Source: Megaleporinus macrocephalus (lineage: Eukaryota > Chordata > Actinopteri > Characiformes > Anostomidae). From it: 64,000 nucleotides of DNA. The notes beneath the pieces are model-generated. The model was given only the letters and a program-made list of their open reading frames with translations. It had not been told where the DNA came from and searched no databases. The stretch lies in NCBI GenBank assembly GCA_021613375.1, contig CM038709.1:36984428-37048427 (forward strand), written 5' to 3'. Within the stretch, counting starts at the first letter, position 1. Each line of letters starts with the position of its first letter. Positions 11,919 to 24,252 of the stretch are shown piece after piece. A program made the translations under genes and the position numbers.

Positions 11919-12376
11919 CACCGATCAGCCATAACATTCAAATCTTCTCCTTGTATCAACACTCATTGTCCATTTTATCAGCTCTATTCACAATATAGGT
12001 GCACTTTGTAGTTCTACACTTACAGACTGTAGTCCATCTGTTTCTTTGTATACTTTATTACCCTGTTCATCAATGATCAGGACCCCCACAGGACCACCAC
12101 AGAACAAATATTATTTGGGTGGTGGGTCATTCTCAGCACTGCAGTGACATTGATGTGGTGGTGTGTTAGCATGCGTTGCGCTGGTATGAGTGGATCAGAC
12201 ACAGACGTGCTGCTAAAGTTTTTAAACTGTGTGTCCACTCACTGTCCACTCTATTAGACAGTAGCTCATCTGTTGCTGCACAGTTTGTGTTCTGTAGTCC
12301 TTCGTCAGTGGTCACAAGATGCTGCCCACAGGACGTGGTTGGCTAGATGTTGATGGTTGGTGGACTATTCTCAGTA
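11919..12376 (+). repeat. palindromic foldback (MITE-like) element, copy 4
   Basis: Begins with the family end CACCGATCAGCCATAACATT and continues with CTTGTATCAACACTCATTGTCC, TACAGACTGTAGTCCATCTG, ATGATCAGGACCCCCACAGG, GTGGTGTGTTAG, GAGTGGATCAGACACAGAC and CACTCACTGTCCACTCTATT. The second arm is truncated after the GGTTGGTGGACTATTCTCAG block. Confidence 0.8.
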
Positions 12377-12651
12377 AAATATTATTTAAATGCTGTATTA
12401 TTACAGTGTATGACACTACCTGTGTTCTGAATTGGTAATTTTGTGGGTGGAGTTAATAGCATAATTGAAAGTGTTATCTTCAGTGTTTGTAAGCATAAAT
12501 ACAGCGGAATTTAAGATCCTAACTTGTGATTATTAAAAATCAGAAAATGTTTTTTATTTTTTTTTATTTATTTTTTTTAACAGCTTAAAAGACTGTTTAG
12601 TTTCGCCTGCTGTTTGGAAACTGCTATAGGCATTATGCGTAGATGGTGGAC

Positions 12652-12735
12652 AACACACCCTTCTGTCATTTTGCATTACCGTAAGTACGCTGGAAGATGT
12701 ACTTTCGATGATGCAAAATGACAGAAAGGTGTGTT
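12652..12735. other. 84-nt long-stem hairpin
   Basis: Arms 12652-12688 and 12699-12735 pair over 37 positions with about three mismatches and one G-U pair, leaving a 10-nt loop (GCTGGAAGAT). The outer 25 positions of each arm differ at a single base. It could be the core of a short palindromic transposon or a microRNA-like precursor; expression cannot be judged from sequence. Confidence 0.8.
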
Positions 12736-12739
12736 GCTT

Positions 12740-13685
12740 TTGCCTGCAATAATCTGATGTACAGTGGAGTCCCTGTGGAGCGATCCAAAGGGTAAGCGCA
12801 ATTAAGTGTAATCCAGGTAAGTGCAATTACTTCGCCTATCATAGGTGACGTTAGCTAACATTGGCTTCATTTGCTAAGTTCGGTGACTCAAGTTATACTA
12901 AGCTAACGTAGTTAAATTACAAAGATTTATAGTGTTGTAGTGTTGTCTTAATCATATTGACAACAATAGCTGAACCTCTATATTTGAGTTTAGGTGGTTG
13001 CTAGGCTGTTGGCATGAATAATGTTTGTTATTGAGATAGATATTGTTTACACTCACTGTTTTCCAACAGTGATGTCAGACTGTAGCGTTCAGGAATTTCC
13101 GTAGCAAGCTCAGATTTTTCCGTCAATTTAATTAAAATTATAAAGCTAATTATATTTTAAAGCAAATTAAGCCGAGAATTTCATTTTAAGTCATGTATAT
13201 TATATATTTTTAGTGTCTAATAGAATGTGAAATCACCAGGGCTGTCCATAAGTGGTGCTTAGCCTTTACGAGATTTTTATTACTGGTATCACAGATAATA
13301 ATGATGGTAATTTACACCCTCTTACCAAAAGTCAGTTTGCTCATACACTTAGTCGATATTATCATCAGATTTTGAAGATGAAACTGATAATTCACAAATC
13401 AGCTGGTGAAACCTTAAAATGTTGCGATCAGATTTGACCGGATGCAACTTTGTATAAGCCAATGAGGTCAATGAGATTTGTAATATCACTGCATGAAAAT
13501 ACCTTCAAGTTAGCCTAAAATCTTAATTCAGACAAACAAAAAGTTTTCTGGAGAGACATCCAAGGCTGCATTTCTATTTTCAAGCATGCAGCTTCTCTGC
13601 CATCACACATGCCATAAATGGTCTCACAGGAGTGGAAGGTGTAGGCAGGCCACATCTCCCTTATCTGCTAACATAAACACTTCAG
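12740..13685. other. no gene seen
   Basis: AT-rich intergenic sequence. Only short frames that look like chance. Confidence 0.5.
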
Positions 13686-13689
13686 CTCT

Positions 13690-14120
13690 GCTAACACGTG
13701 CTCATCCACGAGGCAAGGTAACTATCTTGCCTAGACATCGGCCCGAACCGGGGCAATAATATAGGGCCGATAAATCAGCTGCTTCGGCTGGTAATTGTGC
13801 CTTTTGGGGATTTGTAGGTTCTACGTAATAGCCCTCGTAAACACACTGATTAAGATGACAGTGCACGCTGACTCGTCAGATTTAGCCACACACCTCACGC
13901 AGCTTTTTTTCCTCCTTCACCAGCAGTTCTCTAGTACAGACCCTCTTGTCCTACAGTAGATCAGACTGTGTGAGGAGGCGGCACCATGTTGGAGAAAGTG
14001 GAGACTCTCATGCCAAAAATAAGCCAAGCTCAATTAGTCAGTACATTAGCAAGAATTTAACAAATAGATTAAGGGAGGGCTGCACAAACAAGGGTCAAAT
14101 TAAACAGGCTTTGGTGCCAA
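13690..14120. other. TE-poor, conserved-looking non-coding block
   Basis: Non-repetitive, balanced sequence with TAAT/ATTA cores (for example AAGCTCAATTAGTCAGTAC near 14030) and no gene. Candidate regulatory element by appearance only. Confidence 0.3.
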
Positions 14121-14694
14121 TTTTATTTTAAATTGAGTTGCAACACTTACATTTAAACATGGATTAATAAATCTAAAGATTAAATCCTTAACCTGCCACA
14201 ATTTTGACTGTCCCCAGTGATGGATTTGACTGTATAAATGAACAGCAACAGCATTACTGACACTAATCACTGTGTATAAGCAAAAAACTAGCACCATGTT
14301 ACATCAGCACTCAGCATTTTAGCCTGTTAGCTGATGCAAAGACGTTCGTCTCAGATCTGCTAGTTCTTGCCCGGTGTCACGCTGTACCCTGTTCCGTCTG
14401 TCTTTGTCTGTTTGTTTACATTTCCCCATCAGCCATGTGGGTCTGTTTGTTTGGTCATGTGCTCCCTTCATTCTCTGGTCCGCCACAGCCCCGCCTGTTT
14501 CACCTGTTCCTTGTTTGTGTTAGTCCTGTTTGTATTAGTCCTGTCAGCTGTCCTGAAAGCTATTTACTTTATTTACACACTTATAGAATGAGCACACAAA
14601 AGCATGCTAAGAGTGCTAATAGCACCACCTTGTGGGGATTTTAAACCACAAGTGCAGTAGTTACAATCAAGCAATTCTCAGCCATAGTTGCTCC

Positions 14695-14845
14695 ACCTGC
14701 ATGTAGCTGGAGAGTCTGATACCTTCAGAGTGTTAATCCGGCCACACTGTCAGGATTCTGCAGGCTGCAATGTGATTAGCTAGCCACACCTTCATTGTTG
14801 TTCCAGCGGAGTTCAGCCTAGGAAACAGTAGTCTCAGCCAATCGT
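14695..14845 (+). repeat. dispersed repeat, copy related to 20716-21130
   Basis: Shares with the later copy the ordered blocks GAGAGTCTGA, AGTGTTAA, CCGGCCACACTGTC, GATTCTGC, TTGTTCCAGC and ACAGTAGTCTCAGCCA. No coding capacity. Confidence 0.5.
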
Positions 14846-14849
14846 ATAC

Positions 14850-17800
14850 TTCTTTGTAACTAGAGGCACTTTTATGTTTTAACTTTATTTATTTCTGGGT
14901 TGGCTCTGGGTGCGTCCAAAATCGCTACTAGGTCAGTGGGTTTATTATCCACACAACCTTGGACGTACTACGTTCACCATCTTACCAACGTCCTGTGACC
15001 TAAGATGTCAGACCACCACTGAAAAAGTCCTGCTATTTATTCAAAGCCTCATTTACAGGCATCATTTTATATACTTTTTGTGATACTGACTTGCATTTTT
15101 GTCTGAATCTTACTCTGAAAGATGAATCAAGAGGAACGCAATAATTTTTTAACTGAATAGTAGTAGTAGTGCTAACTTTTGTAGCAGCAGTTCACCAGCA
15201 TTAGCTACTTACACACAGCTGACATACTGCTTACGCTGTTTTTTTTTTTTACTCATCTGTGGCATCCGGTATATCATGGGATAGCACATGTGCTGCGGTC
15301 GCCTACTTAAAAATGGCTTTCAATTCAGGAGGTCATCCATTTATTGTTTGGAAACTGCTCAATAAATACTGAGTATTCGAACACACTAGCCGTGCTTGCC
15401 TACTGATTTTGTCTACTCAGTAGTATGGAAGTAGGGTATTTCTAATGCATCCTCTGACACATCGATAGCTAAACCTCTTGGTAAGTGTCTGCTACTGCTT
15501 GCTTTCAGCACCAAACAACATTTAGCAGCAGACAATAGAAGTGATATAAATAGAAGCAGAACAACAGGTAACGTAATATTTCCATCATCTGAGAAGCTCT
15601 AGGAGAAAGTATGGGATGAAGGAGTGAAGAAAGAGGAGGAAGAAATGTGCTTTTACTTGTTTCTTATGATAGGTTGGACACTTCTGGTGACATGTTGCCC
15701 CCTTTTATATGGAGTATGTATTTGAGAGGCTGCATCATCGTACAGGTTGCTCGATGACAAAGGCACTGGTGGTGAAAGACAACTATTAAATATGAACAAC
15801 ACCATTCACTCATGCATTGAATTGAATGTTACATGTAGGCTTTTGGAAATTTCTGTATAATTTTTACCTTTTCTTAATTTTTTTTTATATCTTTCTTTTT
15901 ATAGGCATATGCAGATTACATGTAAATACATAATCATTGTTTATTTACTGAATGTTACATTTCATGTTATTTTTTTCAAATAAATAAATAAAAAATTAGC
16001 CAAAAGATGCCATATTTCAGTTTGTTCTCTGCAGCAGATCAATCAGCACTGCAGAATTTGACTGGGGAAGTTCAAATGAATATTGCTTAAGACACAAACC
16101 TACCACCTTTAACTGGTTCCTTTTTCTTGTGTGACCAAAGCTTGTGGAAAGGTTTGCCATGCATGTGAATTCAGGAACAGTATTATAGAAATCTTATCTG
16201 TTTAGTCACCATGACAACTTTTGTTAGGGTTAAATTTAGGACAGAAGCTGTTACGGAACAACAGTTACTAACTGCTCCATAACCTAATAATAGATGAGAA
16301 ACCAGTATTAAACAAGCATCCTCACGAGACTAAACTACTTGAATACGGTCTTAACTTCTTTTTAAGCGTCTGTTTCTTTGCTTTTGTGCAGTGACCAGCT
16401 CTGTAACTATAAATTTATCTACACTGTGAAATGGAGATTTTCTACATGTGAGGACCGAGGTCTGCTTCAATCACTGCAACACATTTACATTCAGCACTAA
16501 CTAACAAGTAGATTTACCTCGGAACCTGGTTCCAAAAGAATGGTAGCAAGACCAGTTCCCCCAGTTTCACTACTGAAGTCAAGTGCTGTATTGTTTTGTA
16601 GGACTGCAGTTTATGTGCAAGGTTGCGTTCAGACCAAGTGATAGTTGTTTGTCTTAAATTCTTTATTTTTCATTTTTTTCTTTTTAACACTAAATCAAGC
16701 ACTTAGAACTTACGCTTATGTTTCGGTGTAGGGAACCCTGAGCTTCTTCCTAGGCGTGTACCACACGTAAATCTGTCAGTTCCTCTGGGTTTTGCCATCT
16801 CCCAGAAGTGAACTTTCACAAATATGCAGACACGGTCTCCACCATCCCCTTTCATGACCTTCCTGTGTTAATGTTGATAAAAACTGCTCAGATAAAACAT
16901 TACAGTAACGTTGGTGAATAAAGATGAGACAGGGTTAAATGTGTGTGTACTGTTCTCGTTAAGGTGTTAAAAAAACAGCAGCCAAACTCTCATCCACAAA
17001 AAGGCTGAAATATAAGCTAATATATTTAACTCAAAAAATGAATAAATAAAATTAAATTTTCATAAATATGATCATATGAACAGCTGATCAACTTAATCTT
17101 GAAACTTGAAACTCTTACTTACCGACGTTGCTTTGAACAGATACAGTATAGATGAGAAGCGATTATAACTAGGCTTACTCTCATGGCTTGCTTTGTTTTG
17201 GCAGCATCTCCTGTTCACTGCTTCCTTTCCTTTTTCTTGAAGAAACATAGTCAACACAGTCAGTAGGTAGCACCCCCTTTTGGCCTGATCAAATATCTAA
17301 CCCTTTGCTTAGCCTGGAAGGCAGAACAGTGTGTTTATTACGACTAATGCTTAAGCGTTTGGGAAATGGAAACTGAAATTGGGGAGCGGTGATGCTCTGA
17401 TAAACAGCAGGGGGTGCTCTTACAATATTCATTACTTCCAGCTTTTCACACTGTGACATAACACCTGATTTCCTAACTTGAGATGAGACACCACAGGATT
17501 GGATACAATTCCTGAATTAAGATGTAATATGAATTTGTGAAAAATCTTGATCGGTCACATAATTAGGCAAAAAGATAAAGTTTCTGTAATTGCTCTGTTT
17601 ACAACATTCTATCCTTAATCATTAATAGTCAACACAGCTCCCAAATGTTTTTGCAAATATTCCTCTATGAGACCCAACAATAACACTAATCAAAGCCAAA
17701 AATAGTTACTTGTTTTGTTTGTTTTGTGATGGTGTTTACTAATAGTTGTGTTAAGTCAATGTCTAGATTTAAACCATTTGGAGAATATTTGATCTCACAT

Positions 17801-19480
17801 CAAACACAAACTAAAATGTCAATGTTGTAGTTGGCCCACTATTTTATGTTCTTTTAGCATTTGGTAGAAGTCTGCACAGGCATGAAACCTAAGGTCAAGC
17901 TGTGACCACAGCTGGATTGAAGCCTCCTCCATTAAGTAACATTTCTAAACTGCTACATCATCCAATACTGTCGCAGTTGATCCATCAAATACTCTTGAAA
18001 TATGAGGCCTACTGCCAAATTTTTGAGCACGCTACTGGAGTGTCCTTTGCAGCCCTCCGTCACCCATAAACCTTTGTGCAAGTGCACTCTGACACAAGGT
18101 GTAAGCAAATTGGCTGCAGATTTATAAAAATATGTCCACTATTTGCAAATATACTCACAATACAAAGGAAGACTGCCTTGCTCAGATAAATAGTGGACCA
18201 ATAGGAAAACTCCAGAATGACTTTGAATGAAGCCTCTTTACTGTAAAACGTTAAGAATGTTTTATCGTCTCCTTTGAAGTTACCACTTTGGGAAGTGCTG
18301 TTTCTTTAGTTGTCCAAAAGTTTAAAGGCTTATTGTGAACATTTTTATTGTTGACAATTACATTTTTGGGGTTGATGGGAAGAGATTTACATGCCTTAAA
18401 TTTGTTTCCCATTCTGTACATCTGTATTCACTGTACATCTGTATGCCTGAAATGCTCTCCTAGAGCTCCTGTGTCAGCAAGCCCCGCCTCCTCCTGAGCC
18501 CAGTGTGCTCTGATTGGTCAGCTTGTCTGATCTCTTCTAATCGGTGGAGTGCCAGAGCAGCATCCTGCATCAAGCTCCCATCACTATTGTGGCTGCTCTT
18601 ACAATGGCTTGGGTTTTGCCACTTGATCCAGAGTCAGGTCCTGAGAGTCAGGCAGTACAGGTAGAATCACCTCCACAAGCAAGACTGGAGCAGATCATGT
18701 CGCAGTGGTCAGTTTTTATTGGTTTAGCTGTCTGTTAATTGTGTGAGAGTGTGCGAAGGCGGTTTCTGTGGGAGAGAGTTTCTCCCTCCGGTCTGTACTT
18801 TGGTCTTCATAAGTTTGCAGAATGCTTACATGCACGAAAAGATGCACACTTAAGGAAAGACAAAAAAATGGAGAAGCATAATAAGCCCCCTTTGAGAGGG
18901 TGTAAACTGAATGCCTGCTGTGTAATGCATCCACTTTTGGTGAAATCAGAACAGTTTTTTGCTTCGAGGTTGTCATTTAATGGTTTTGCCTGCTACAACA
19001 AACGTTTTGCATTACAGCTTAGTGTTTACATGAATGGGATTTTTTTTTTCTTTGAAAGTTTGTGTGCTCTGGTCAGTTGGAGTGACAAAGCATCCTTAGT
19101 AGGTCGCTCTGTTTTGCATTTAGTATTTCAAATGAGGAGCCTCTAATGGACAGTCCAGGCGAGGACCCAAGATTCTAGGCTGCAGCCCAGCACTTGGAAC
19201 GCAGCTCTAGTCTGTGTTCACAACAGAAGTGGGCTGAAGAGACAATCTTCAGCATCTAATTTCATTTAAGTGCCATTTTGATGCCTCTCTCCTGAGAAGA
19301 ACAAGAACTAACGCTGCACAACTGACCCACTAATTAGCTAATTAACGAGAACTAGGAAACTGATAGACTGCGCATAGGTGTCAGATTTACACAAGCTCAA
19401 AAGAAACAAACCACTATTGTGTCGGTACTGACAGGCCAAAGTCTACTACACTTACTAGAAGCTTTGACAAGAAATATCGG
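14850..19480. other. no gene seen; ordinary intergenic sequence
   Basis: Both strands were read without finding a supportable exon, RNA gene or intact transposon. Short frames such as 18544-19146 have no recognisable protein features. GC and CCAAT boxes occur near 18480-18540 but no gene follows. Confidence 0.45.
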
Positions 19481-19489
19481 TGGCTGACC

Positions 19490-19880
19490 CTAATGTAAAG
19501 GTTGCGTCTGATTCGTTAGAGCCGGTGTAGCGTGACGGTCCTCCGCCCCACATCTTCGGTGGTGGCCCTGGGCGCAGCGCCAGTTCAAAGCAATTTCCAG
19601 CTAAATATGGCTCTGATATGGATACTAAAAGACCAGCAGATAAGCGACTCAGGGCCACTCGTCTTCCACACGCTGCTTCCTCCTTTAATGAAAGGATTCA
19701 GTGCTCAATGGTCCGTCGGAGGCCGAAGCGATGGCAGAGTGGAGAGAACGTCCATGCTCCCGAGATGAATGCCGTCATTCTGCTCATTGTTCCAGCAGCT
19801 GAGAGCCACCCATGCCTGCGTAAGCCTGAAAAGCAGCTGCAGCCTGTTGGTCCCGTTTCAAAAAAAGGTGAGATGAAAAA
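19490..19880. other. GC-richer, conserved-looking island
   Basis: Non-repetitive block richer in GC and CpG than its surroundings, with short frames open on both strands (19532-19926) that overlap each other and match nothing I know. Better read as a candidate regulatory island than as a gene. Confidence 0.3.
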
Positions 19881-19997
19881 TGTATATAAAATAAAAATGG
19901 AAGGCAATGATGTGCAAATCATTTAAATCTTATGTTTGATTAAAAACATAAATATCAAATGTTGAAAGTGAGAAATTGTATTGTCTTTTGAAAAATA

Positions 19998-20600
19998 CAC
20001 TGATCAGCCATAACATTAAAACCACCTCCTTGTATCTAAACACACATTGTCCATTATATCAGCTCCACTGAGCATGTAGGAGAACATTGTTGTTCTATAC
20101 AGACTGTAGTTCATCTGTTTCTCTGTATATTTACTTTCACCTTGTTCTTCAGTGATCAGGACCACAGAGCAGATATTGCTAGGGGAGTGGGTCATTTTCA
20201 GCACTGCAGTGACAATGACGTGGTGGTGTTGTGTTAGTTTGTGTTGGTACAAGTGGATCAGACATTATTTAAACACCAGTTCCTAAGTGTTAACTAACTG
20301 TTCACTCTATTAGATACTCCTACATTGCTCTTCCACCTTGTAGATGTATATTCAGAGACGATAGTTGGTGTTGGTCATCCTCTAGTCCTTCATCAGTGGT
20401 CACAGGATGCTGCCCACAAAACACCGTTGGCTGGATATCCAGGAGTGATACTGAGATGCTTAAACACTCCAGCAGCACCACTGTGTCGGATCTACTCACA
20501 CAATAGCACAACACACACTTACACACCACTACCATGTTAGTGTCACTGAATTGCTGAGAATGATCCACCTCCCTGATAATACTTTGTATTTGGTGGTCCG
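19998..20600 (+). repeat. palindromic foldback (MITE-like) element, most complete copy
   Basis: Starts with CACTGATCAGCCATAACATT, runs through the left-arm blocks, and then repeats them inverted. The block around 20200-20265 (CAGCACTGCAGTGACA, then GTGGATCAGACA) reappears as its reverse complement around 20482-20568 (GTGTCGGATCTACTCAC, then TGTCACTGAATTGCTGAG). The two arms meet near 20330-20340 (TCTTCCACCTTGTAGATGTA). It could form a hairpin about 600 nt long with many mismatches. There is no coding capacity. Confidence 0.82.
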
Positions 20601-20715
20601 GTGGGAGTCCTGACTGTTAAATAACAGGGTAAAAGGGAATAAATAAGAAATTTTTCATGCCAGTAACAAAAACTTCATTAACTATCAATATCTATAAGTG
20701 AGATGGTTTCAAGCA

Positions 20716-21130
20716 AGCAAGCCCCAGATGCTCTGTTGGCACGTAGATGTAGAGTCTGACATTTTTAGTGTGTTAACCAGCCACACTGTCGGAATTCTGC
20801 CAGTTGCATTCTGATTCTCATTTCAGTGTATCGTTTTGCGCTGGTCCAATATGAACTGTCATGACTTCTTTTCTTGCCATCAGGATGAAGAGAGAGACCA
20901 GTTCAGAGTATTTGCTTTATTCTTGAAGATACGGCGGTACAGACCCGCTCTGAGAAGGTCTGACAAAGGTCCCACTCAATCAGCGAACACACTGGCCTGT
21001 ATGAAACTGTATGGCCAGGTCGTTAGTCATCTATATAAACTAGCTTTTATAACATTTATAACAGTATCAACAACAAAGAAGTGTTGTTCCAGCTGGGTTC
21101 GGCATAGTGGACAGTAGTCTCAGCCACAGA
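20716..21130 (+). repeat. dispersed repeat split by about 260 bp of extra sequence
   Basis: Matches the repeat at 14695-14845 over 20716-20825 and again over about 21084-21130 (TTGTTCCAGC, ACAGTAGTCTCAGCCA). The 20826-21083 stretch has no counterpart in the first copy, so one copy gained an insertion or the other a deletion. Confidence 0.45.
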
Positions 21131-22125
21131 CGTTCTGACCGTTCTTTCCAGAGGGACTGTTTCTGTCATCACTCCGTTTTTCACTCCGTCTTTTTTCCTG
21201 TTCCTGCAGTAGTAAGTAGTTCTTAGTGAAAGGTTCTGGACTCTCCCTGGCCTTTTATGCTGAAGAGCGCATCCATGTGGTTGATCACATACTTGCACAC
21301 AGTGAACCAAAATAGAAAACAAAATGCCTGAACGCAGACACACAGGAAAGCTGCTATGGCGAAGAATCTTAGCATTATGCATATTTAAATATATGCATAA
21401 TGTATATTTATACTGTATATTTAAAAACAACAATAAACAACGTAAAAAACGGATTTGCTTTTGTGTAAAAATACATTCTAAGCTCCTGTACACAACTGAA
21501 CAACAGTTGGCTTAATTTAACATATGGTTGTAAAAATAAAACATAAAATAGTAACATTTTATTTAATTTCCTTTTATGTTAAGTTCAGCAAATACAGAAA
21601 TTTGGAAACTGCTCTCTGTGTTAACTTACTTTCACTTAGAAAATTAATAAAGCATACTGCTCAACAGTTTGGAATCACTTTTTATAATACTATCAATTGC
21701 TATTTAATAATAATTCAATAACTACTAGTGTAGTTACTTTATTCACAGATTACAGTATTTTGCAAACAACATAAAATTAAAATGTTTATGAAGGTGTTTT
21801 TTAATAATAAGCTTTAAAATAAATATTAAGCTCATGTTCTATTTATTGGAATTTGTCGTAATTGTAACTATGCTTATTTTGTAAGATGTGGTTGTGGGTT
21901 TTCAGATATGAGGCATTATGAATGTCAGTAGAATCACTTTACAGTCATATCTTTAAAGAAATTGGTTTTATATGAATAAAACCAGTGACCCCAGAACTTT
22001 TAAGGGTGGGTGTTCAAACTTTTCCATACTACTACAAGTTAACTTGCTGACATTATTTAAAAAAAAAAAATGCTGGACTTTCTGCTTTACCTATCAGTCA
22101 GATGTTCCTTCTGGAAAATTGCACA
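21131..22125. other. AT-rich sequence, possible MITE, no gene
   Basis: From about 21655 the text ACTGCTCAACAGTTTGGAATCAC opens an AT-rich stretch ending near 22010 with CCAGTGACCCCAGAACTTTT. A similar end (TCAGTGACTCCACACTTTTG) occurs at about 52017. This suggests a short DNA transposon family, with low confidence. A 30-bp palindrome sits at 21373-21402. Confidence 0.35.
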
Positions 22126-22129
22126 ACTA

Positions 22130-22158
22130 GACACGCACACACACAAACACACACACAG
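22130..22158. repeat. imperfect (CA)n microsatellite
   Basis: CA-rich run visible directly. Confidence 0.8.
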
Positions 22159-22619
22159 TAGCCGTCATGTGAAATCCTGTTAGCTGTGGACAGAGATTGG
22201 AGCCTCCTGAGCACTTTGACTGGGTTTAGAGGTGAATCTTCTGGTGAAGTCAGGCCATGTTGTCCTGCAGTGATGCTGAGGGCAGTGGGGTTGTCCAGTG
22301 TCATGGTCACTCTCTAGATGAACAACCTTGTGCTGATGGTCTAAATATAACCAATGGAGATCCAGTGGAGCGAACCCAACTCCCCCCACTGTGTCCAGAT
22401 GTCTGCCTCTGTGCCACTCCGCTGACCCTTCCACTCACAGCTGGCGCGATGTGCCAATGACCAGAGCAGCTTCGGCCTTTGCTGTGGGTGAAGAAGGCGG
22501 GTTGTTCTGATGAACAGCCTTGTTCATTTCAGAAAGGGTAGGAGAATGAGCCCAGAGCGGCGGAGGGTAAATCAAAAAAGAGAGAGAAATGTAGGTTAAT
22601 GGACACGTTAATGGAAATA

Positions 22620-23045
22620 GCAGAGCTCTCTCTCAGTCTCTCTATAGAGTATATCATTCTCTATATATCACTCTCTTTTATGTCTCCCCCTACTTTCTCT
22701 TACAGCTCTCTATGTCTCTCTCCCTCTCTCTCTCAATGTCTTTTAATATCTCTCCTCCCCTCCCTACCTGTCTGTCTGTATCTCAGTGTTTTCTGTCTCC
22801 CTCTTTCTGCTTGCCTCAATATTTCTCTTTCATTATCTCTCTGTATCTGTCTCTCTCTCTTTCTGTATCACTCTCAGTGTCTATCATTATTTCTCTGCAC
22901 CTCACAATTTGTATCTCTCTATCTATCTCTCACTGTATCTGTCTTTCATGTCATCTCTCCATTTGTATATCTAAGTATTTTTCTTTCTGCATCTCACTCT
23001 CATTATCTCCGCCATTATCCCCCTCTCTCTCTTTCTCTCTCTCAA
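22620..23045 (+). repeat. polypyrimidine (TCTC-rich) tract
   Basis: About 425 bp of degenerate CT-rich text built from TCTCTC and CTGTATCTCTCT-like words. It keeps all plus-strand frames open (Ser/Leu-rich chance ORFs), and these are not genes. Such tracts can form triplex (H-) DNA. Confidence 0.85.
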
Positions 23046-23049
23046 ACTC

Positions 23050-23400
23050 GCACTCCACACTTGCCACCTCGACAGAAAACGAAGACATATGCTTTCATCA
23101 TCATGCATTTTCCTAACTCGATTTGCCGAGCGAGGGAATTCAATTCAGACTAGACTGCCGGCCTACTGGCAGCTGCTTAGCCAGTTGTTCTTCTCTCTTA
23201 GCGCATTTCATTATGCAAATGCAGTATAGAAACAATAGGATGAACAGCGTTAAGGGGGCTGCGCTGGAAAATGAAACGAACGCGAGGCTTTTTCAAGTAT
23301 AATGCATGTCGGGCTGTGATGAACTGTGATCTTTTGCCCACACAAGGCGCTGATTATATTGCCGCCATGTACAAACAAGCCATATGTACACATTTTTCTA
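23050..23400. other. TE-poor, conserved-looking non-coding block
   Basis: Non-repetitive sequence after the CT tract, with an octamer site (ATGCAAAT, in CATTATGCAAATGCAG near 23210) and TAAT cores. There is no gene. Candidate enhancer by appearance only. Confidence 0.35.
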
Positions 23401-24134
23401 AAAGCCTGTAATTACTCTGCATCCTGAAAATCAGCACATAAAGTAGGACAAAAACAGTCTATATTACATAAATAATTTCAATTTATTCCACCCTAAAATT
23501 CACTAAGTTACACTTAAGGGGCATCCTTGCCTAATACCAGAATTGAGTTTGTTATTTGTCAGGTTGTGCTCTGCAGTTCACCGTCTGATCCATCAGTCTG
23601 ACAGAATAAATCATTTTCATGATTTCATTCATCAATGTTTTCTCATCACCGCATCCCAGCATGCATTACGCAAATACATCATGCTACCGGGGGGTGCCAA
23701 TTTGCCGGAATGCACTGAGCGCTGTTCCAGCAGGAAAAGTCTTGACAGAATAGCAAATTACAAACTCCGGATTCAATAACAACTCTCCAAGATTGCCCAA
23801 AAAATGTTTGTAATGTTTATTCTTGGCATAAAATAGAACAATTTCAAAAAGAAATCAAGAAGTAATGTCTTGGGGTACTCTTTTGGGTGCGGTATTATAA
23901 AGCTATACAGAATTATAATAATATAGAATAAAAAAGAGATTTTGAATACAATTTATGAAACTATTCAATCACCTCAGCATACATGCAGTTTGAAATTGAA
24001 ATATATTAACAATAAAGACTTCTCATAAGTTTATTTGTCTGAATGTCTCCCTCAGACTACATCACCCACCCATAATCTGTTAATAATACAATTTATAGCT
24101 TGATCAGGACAGAACATAGAGGGCTAACAACATA

Positions 24135-24252
24135 GACTAGTCCAACTGGGGTCAATTGTGGTGGGTAATTCTGTAATATACCTGTTAAACAGAATAATGA
24201 ACTTGTTTACACCTGGATCAGATATTGTTCCCAATCTGAAAGTTTAAGTAGA
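24135..24252 (+). repeat. local direct repeat A, copy 1
   Basis: Shares AGTCCAA, CCTGTTAAACAGAATAAT, ACTGGATC-like, CCCAATCTGAAAGTTTAAG and TAG with copy 2 at 24513-24660. It ends exactly where the duplicated segment at 24253 begins. Confidence 0.6.

Noticed and set aside
18480..18540. Promoter with a GC box and an inverted CCAAT box
   Set aside because: CCCCGCC and GATTGG words occur, but no exon or open frame with protein features follows, and a similar pair near 32220 suggests repeat-derived sequence.
22599..23153. Ser/Leu-rich frames up to 184 codons
   Set aside because: They come from the CT-rich tract; all plus frames are open because TCTC repeats lack stops.
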